From NCBI GenBank assembly GCA_034437795.1, contig DAOTTI010000065.1, positions 1 through 25,886 on the forward strand: a stretch of 25,886 nt of DNA, written 5' to 3'. Position numbers and translations under genes: made by a program. The notes beneath the pieces are model-generated. The model had not been told where the DNA came from. It did not search any database and saw only the letters and a list, made by a program, of their open reading frames with translations. Within the stretch, counting starts at the first letter, position 1. Every line of letters begins with the position of its first letter. Source of the stretch: DAOTTI01 sp034437795 (lineage in GTDB: Bacteria; Chloroflexota; UBA11872; UBA12225). Positions 22,337 to 25,886 of the stretch are shown one piece after another.

Positions 22337-22444
22337 GCATGGCCGGTTCTTCACGAGCGGAGCCCTCACCCTAACCGTCTCCCATAGGGAGACGGAATTC
22401 GTCGCCGGCCGTGGAGGATCCAGGCCAGGCAGCAAGAAGCTGGC
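22337..22444. repeat. Interspersed palindromic element, copy G (covariant stem)
   Basis: This is the fullest copy. GCATGGCCGGTT and TTCACGAGCGGAG lead into CCCTCACCCTAA and the stem CCGTCTCCC-ATA-GGGAGACGG (22375-22395). CGCCGGCCGTGGAGGATCC-AGGCCAG follows, and a GCCAG...CTGGC pair ends it. The third stem pair is G-C instead of C-G, a double change that keeps pairing. Confidence 0.88.
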
Positions 22445-22455
22445 AGATGCGTTAC

Positions 22456-22914
22456 TTAGGACGCCTGGGCGAAGGCTGCGTCCGTCGGGGAGGGGGCGTC
22501 TGGGAGCGGGCCAGGCCGGCCCTGCGGGCCGATCGTCCGTTGTAACGCGCCAAGTACGGCCCGCGCCCCGACCGGTCCCTGGAGCGCGGCCGGCTCCAGC
22601 GCCTTGGCCCCGGCCAGGATACGCAACGTGCGCGCGGCGTCAGGGAGCAGGGCATCGCCGGAGACGAGCAGGATCACGGGGATGGACGCGGTGCGCGGGT
22701 CCGACTTCAGCCGGCGCACAAAGGTGAGGCCAGAGCGGTACGGGAGATGGACGTCCACGATGATGGTATCGGGCTGCAGGCGGCGCACCAGGCCGTGGAG
22801 CCCGAACACCGCGCCGGCCGTTGCCACGCGACAACCGCTCGCCTGCAGCGCCCCCGCCAGCCAGTCCTGCACCTCCAGGTCGCTCTCCACCAGCAAGACC
22901 TGCCACTGGCTCAT
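22456..22914 (-). CDS. Stand-alone receiver-domain (response-regulator-like) protein
   Basis: The protein has 152 residues from MSQWQVLLVESD; GGAGG lies about 7 nt upstream. The receiver fold shows E10 and D12 of the acidic pocket, D54 as likely phosphate acceptor (IIVDVHLP), S85 at the switch position (LLVSGD), then AGAKALEP. The usual switch Lys before Pro is Glu107, so phosphorylation chemistry may be altered. A Pro/Ala-rich tail of about 40 residues follows, with no output domain. It could be a single-domain relay or a pseudo-receiver. No histidine kinase is visible in the window. Confidence 0.88.
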   Translation of the reverse strand: MSQWQVLLVESDLEVQDWLAGALQASGCRVATAGAVFGLHGLVRRLQPDTIIVDVHLPYRSGLTFVRRLKSDPRTASIPVILLVSGDALLPDAARTLRILAGAKALEPAALQGPVGARAVLGALQRTIGPQGRPGPLPDAPSPTDAAFAQAS

Positions 22915-23467
22915 CGCCTTACCTCCGTATCCCCCTGGCGACGGCAACGTGCCGTACGGCGGCTATAACGCGCGGTAACGGCGGATGCCTCGCCATCTGG
23001 CCGGCCAGGGTGCAACCGGCGCTTCTGGACACGGCGCGGCCGCGTTCCCTCTGCCGGTGGTCGTCCCGCCTCCGGCGGGCACCCTGGGTGAAGGGGAGGG
23101 CTCCGCCAGCCGGGAGCACCGGCGGCACGCGGGTGGCCAGGGCGAGCCCGCCGATCCCCTGACCCGGCTCCACGACGGTGTAGCCGGTAGCGCCGCCGAC
23201 GCCGGCCGCAACCTGCGACGCGCTCACCGATGTCCTCACGGCCGCGTCTCGCTGCGTTCCATGCGTCGCTACGGTCACCACTATCGCTCCTGTGGACGTG
23301 CAGGCCGGCAAGCTGTATGGCTCCGGACCGCGGCGCTCTGCGGGTGGATGGGCATGGATCGCAACTGCGGATCTGTGAGCCAGCAAGTTGTGTGCCGTGC
23401 ACAGGCTCAACCCTAATTCAACCAGGCGGTAACTCCCAGCACCTGTGCAGGCACTGATACTGAGCGC
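22915..23467. other. Divergent intergenic region between receiver protein and epimerase
   Basis: This is a 553-bp gap. The left and central parts contain a stretch with coding-like codon use on the minus strand, listed as a possible gene remnant. The right 120 bp is less GC-rich and may hold the epimerase promoter; no box pair with good spacing was found. Confidence 0.45.
23080..23330 (-). pseudogene. Possible gene remnant, unidentified
   Basis: In one minus-strand frame the codons show strong G/C third-position bias and a plausible beta-rich peptide, including YTVVEPGQGIGGLALATRVP and PAGGALPFTQG. The frame has no credible start, runs antisense into the epimerase gene upstream, and degrades into Arg-rich residues downstream. 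I do not recognise the family. It may be a decayed gene fragment or a chance open frame in GC-rich DNA. Confidence 0.15.
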
Positions 23468-24451
23468 ATGCTCGCACGTGCGGACAAGATCGTCGTGACC
23501 GGCGGGGCCGGCTTCATCGGGAGCCACCTCGTGGACCGCCTGCTGGAGGAAGTGCCAGCGAAAGTGCTTGTGTTCGACAACCTCTCCAGCGGACGGCTGT
23601 CCAACCTGAGCCAGTGCCGGCCGGAGCGGATCGAGTTTGTCCACGGCGACGTGCGAGATGCCCCCGCGCTCGAGGAGGTGCTGCGGGGGGCCAGTGTGGT
23701 CTACCACCTGGCGGCCCAGCGGGTGACGGCGGGGAGCCGAGACACCTGCGACCGGGGGTTCGCCACCAATGTAGTCGGGACCTTCAACGTGCTCCGCGCC
23801 GCCACGCGCCAGACCGTCCGGCGGGTGGTGTTCGCCTCGTCCAGGGACGCCTACGGTGAGCCGATGGAACTGCCGGTGGATGAGAGCCATCCGCTGCTGG
23901 CGATCAGCTGCTACGGGGCGAGCAAGATCGCGGGGGAGGCCTTTTGCCGCGCCTTCCGCCGCGAGTTTGGCCTGCAGACGGTGATCCTACGCCTCAGCGA
24001 CGTCTATGGGCCGCGTGACTGGCGGCAGCCCATTCCCGCCTGGCTGGATCTGGCCGCCGCGGGGCGCAATCTGGACGTGTACGACGGCAAGCAGATCGTG
24101 GACCTGCTGTGGGTGGGCCAGGCGGTGGAGGCGCTGATCCGCGCCGCCACCATCGAGGAGACGCTACCGCCGATCAACGTCGCCAGCGGTACCGGCACCA
24201 AGATCCTGGACGTCGCCCGACGCATCACCCACCTGACGGAAGGGCGCAGCCATGTCAACCTGCTGCCCGCCCCGCCGACGCAGTACCGCGCGGAGGTGAG
24301 CCGCTTCGTGGCCAAGGTGGACCGCATGCGCCAGCTGCTGCACATCGAGCCCCCGCTCGATCCGCTGGTGCACCTGCCGGCCCTCTTTCAGCGCGCCCGC
24401 GCCGAGGCCAACGGCGCCGCGGACCACGCCAGCGCCTACGTCTCCCGCTGA
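23468..24451 (+). CDS. NAD-dependent epimerase/dehydratase (extended SDR, nucleotide-sugar type)
   Basis: The protein has 327 residues; the ribosome-binding site is weak. TGGAGFIG (11-18) binds NAD with D37 after the second strand. DVRD (61-64) and HLAAQ follow. The catalytic set is S124/S125 (VFASSRDAYG) and Y149-x3-K153 (CYGASK). LRLSDVYGPR (174-183) is the conserved core of UDP-glucose 4-epimerase-like enzymes. The segment usually reading FVYVDD is LLWVGQ here. It likely epimerises or dehydrates a nucleotide sugar in the cytoplasm for surface polysaccharide synthesis, since a glycosyltransferase gene follows 45 bp downstream. The exact sugar is not predictable. Confidence 0.92.
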   Translation: MLARADKIVVTGGAGFIGSHLVDRLLEEVPAKVLVFDNLSSGRLSNLSQCRPERIEFVHGDVRDAPALEEVLRGASVVYHLAAQRVTAGSRDTCDRGFATNVVGTFNVLRAATRQTVRRVVFASSRDAYGEPMELPVDESHPLLAISCYGASKIAGEAFCRAFRREFGLQTVILRLSDVYGPRDWRQPIPAWLDLAAAGRNLDVYDGKQIVDLLWVGQAVEALIRAATIEETLPPINVASGTGTKILDVARRITHLTEGRSHVNLLPAPPTQYRAEVSRFVAKVDRMRQLLHIEPPLDPLVHLPALFQRARAEANGAADHASAYVSR

Positions 24452-24496
24452 GCCATGCTGGGGCACCGAGAGCAGCGCCTGATACGAGGCCGGCCG

Positions 24497-25714
24497 ATGA
24501 GCGAGCGCCCTGGAGAGGTCCTGCTGGTGGTGAGCGCCGACCTGGCCGGCGGGCTGCTGGCGCAGGGGCCGGCGCCAGGGCCGCGCAAGGATTACGCCGT
24601 CCTGGCCGGCGTGCTGCGTGCCGACGTGCTGGACCGGACGGCCGTCCGGCATTCAGCTCTGGGGCGCCTCCTGGCGCGGGCGTTTGGGGTGCCAGTGGCG
24701 CAGGCCTGGCTCGCCTTCCGCCAGCGACGCCGCTACAGCGCCATCCTGACCGATGGCGAGCACATTGGGATCCCGCTGGCGCTCCTGCTCAAGCTCGCCG
24801 GCGCGGCCACGCCACACGTGACGATCGGCCACCGCCTCACGGCTCCGAAGAAGCGCCTGTTCTTCCGGTGGCTCAAGGTGCACAGCCACATGGCGCGGAT
24901 TGCGGTCCACTGCCGGCGCCAGTACGAGCTGGCGGTGAGCGCGCTGGGCATTCCCGCCGAGCGCTTGGCGTTCGTGCCGTACCAGGTAGACGTCGACTTC
25001 TGGCGCCCGCAGCCAGTGGCGGAGGAGCGCCTGATCAGCAGCGCCGGCCTGGAGTTCCGCGACTATCCGACCCTCTTCGCCGCGGTGGAGGGGCTGGACG
25101 TGCAGGTGGTCATTGGCGCGGCGAGCTACTGGTCCAAGCGGCGCAACACCGCCGCCGGCCGGCCCCTCCCGGACAACGTCCGCGTCGGCGCCTTCGACTA
25201 CGGCGCGCTGCGGGCGCTCTACGCCCGCTCAGCCGTGGTCGTCGTTCCCTTGGACGACGTGGACTTCCAGGCCGGCATCACCTGCATCCTGGAGGCCATG
25301 GCGATGGGCAAGCCGGTGGTGGTGACGCACAGCCACGGCCAAACGGACGTGGTCGAGGACCGGCGGGCCAAGACCCGCGGCAGACCCGAGCGCCCGCGCC
25401 CGGTCAGCCTGCTGCGGCTGCTGGCCCAGGAGAGCGGGGTGGCCCTGGAACCGAATGGGTTCTACGTCCCGCCCCGTGACCCCGCCAGTCTGCGCCGGGC
25501 GCTGGAGTATTTGCTCCAGCATCCAGAGGAGCGGGCGCGCCTGGGCGACGCGGGGCGCCGGACGGTGGAGCGCTTGATGACCGTCGATCACTTTGCCGCG
25601 CGGATGGCCAGGCTGGTGGACCAGGCGCGCGCGGCCGGCGCGCACGGCGCGGGACGCGAGGCCGGCGCCGTGCCGACCGGCTGCGCCAGGTGGAGCCAGG
25701 GCGCTCCAGCTTGA
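24497..25714 (+). CDS. Glycosyltransferase, GT4-like (GT-B fold)
   Basis: The protein has 405 residues from MSERPGEVLL, preceded by ACGAGG; a Met 14 codons upstream has no ribosome site. The C-terminal Rossmann-like domain shows FVPYQVDVDFWRP (159-171), NVRVGAFDYGALRALYARS (227-245), VVVPLDDVDFQAGITCILEAMAMGKPVV (with E266 of the donor-binding site) and GFYVPPRDPASLRRAL (321-336). These are GT4-type signatures. Residues 289-319, between TDVVED and GFYVPP, are an Arg/Pro/Leu-rich insert where the family normally has a few residues. It probably transfers a sugar from a nucleotide donor to a lipid-linked or surface glycan at the cytoplasmic membrane face. Confidence 0.88.
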   Translation: MSERPGEVLLVVSADLAGGLLAQGPAPGPRKDYAVLAGVLRADVLDRTAVRHSALGRLLARAFGVPVAQAWLAFRQRRRYSAILTDGEHIGIPLALLLKLAGAATPHVTIGHRLTAPKKRLFFRWLKVHSHMARIAVHCRRQYELAVSALGIPAERLAFVPYQVDVDFWRPQPVAEERLISSAGLEFRDYPTLFAAVEGLDVQVVIGAASYWSKRRNTAAGRPLPDNVRVGAFDYGALRALYARSAVVVVPLDDVDFQAGITCILEAMAMGKPVVVTHSHGQTDVVEDRRAKTRGRPERPRPVSLLRLLAQESGVALEPNGFYVPPRDPASLRRALEYLLQHPEERARLGDAGRRTVERLMTVDHFAARMARLVDQARAAGAHGAGREAGAVPTGCARWSQGAPA

Positions 25715-25792
25715 CGTACCCGCGTGAGGCACCCGCTTCCTGGACCGGCCTGATGCGCCCGCCTGCCCCACCGGCAAAGACGCCACAATGTC

Positions 25793-25827
25793 AACCTTGA
25801 ACCTTGAACTTTGAACTCTGAACTCTG
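25793..25827. repeat. Tandem heptanucleotide repeat, 5 x 7 bp (AACYTTG-type)
   Basis: Units AACCTTG, AACCTTG, AACTTTG, AACTCTG, AACTCTG run head to tail between genes. The AT content is well above the surroundings. It resembles the short tandemly repeated heptamers known from some cyanobacteria and other bacteria. Confidence 0.93.
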
Positions 25828-25833
25828 GCCCTG

Positions 25834-25886
25834 ATGTCATCGCTGCTGTTCCTGCCGGCGCTCAGCGTGGTAGCGACCGCGCTCCT
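25834..25886 (+). CDS. Start of a probable membrane-protein gene, truncated by the window end
   Basis: An ATG seven bases after the heptamer repeat opens a frame of at least 17 residues, MSSLLFLPALSVVATALL, wholly hydrophobic and fitting a first membrane segment or signal. No ribosome-binding site is clear. Given the glycosyltransferase upstream, a flippase, polymerase or polyprenol-linked transferase is conceivable, but too little is visible to say. Confidence 0.35.
   Translation, partial: MSSLLFLPALSVVATAL

Noticed and set aside
22919..23890. Minus-strand frame of 323 codons covering the epimerase 5' half
   Set aside because: Its upstream two thirds are antisense to a motif-complete epimerase. 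Only the intergenic part shows coding-like codons, and that is reported separately at low confidence.

Overview
The window is very GC-rich. Its coding strand uses mostly G/C third positions, its binding lipoproteins carry twin-arginine signals, and one secreted glycosidase has a long Thr-Pro-Ala linker. Together these point to a bacterium of the Chloroflexota (Thermomicrobia/Sphaerobacter-like), perhaps a metagenome assembly. That placement is inference; no rRNA, tRNA or CRISPR was seen.

Layout. (1) 1-5.7 kb: the 3' part of an SDR dehydrogenase, a secreted modular glycoside hydrolase with an extraordinary Pro-Gln-Ser/Thr repeat linker, and a DAO-type FAD oxidoreductase. (2) 5.7-19.1 kb: a divergent carbohydrate-catabolism locus. 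The leftward arm, from a promoter near 14.56 kb, is an RpiR-type regulator, a Gfo/Idh/MocA oxidoreductase, a second one, a TIM-barrel sugar isomerase/epimerase, a third oxidoreductase and two Tat-exported sugar-binding lipoproteins. The rightward arm is a zinc dehydrogenase, an FGGY sugar kinase and a second zinc dehydrogenase. (3) 19.4-22.1 kb, leftward: a third sugar-binding lipoprotein, a CinA-C/PncC amidohydrolase and a Rid-family protein lacking the usual Arg. (4) 22.4-25.9 kb: an orphan receiver-domain protein, then rightward a nucleotide-sugar epimerase, a GT4-like glycosyltransferase and the start of a probable membrane protein, which suggests surface polysaccharide synthesis.

How it fits together. 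The central locus looks like uptake, oxidation, isomerisation and phosphorylation of an unidentified sugar, polyol, cyclitol or glycoside. All three Gfo/Idh/MocA proteins have the Lys plus Asp-x3-Tyr active-site pattern of glucose-fructose oxidoreductase. Three substrate-binding proteins are present, but no permease or ATPase.

Non-coding structure. Intergenic spaces hold at least eight copies of a palindromic interspersed element whose stems show compensatory base changes. They also hold several unrelated tandem repeats, a stack of four hairpins between two operon genes, and an operator-like palindrome next to the regulator start. Several enzymes carry Ala/Gly/Arg/Pro-rich in-frame inserts.
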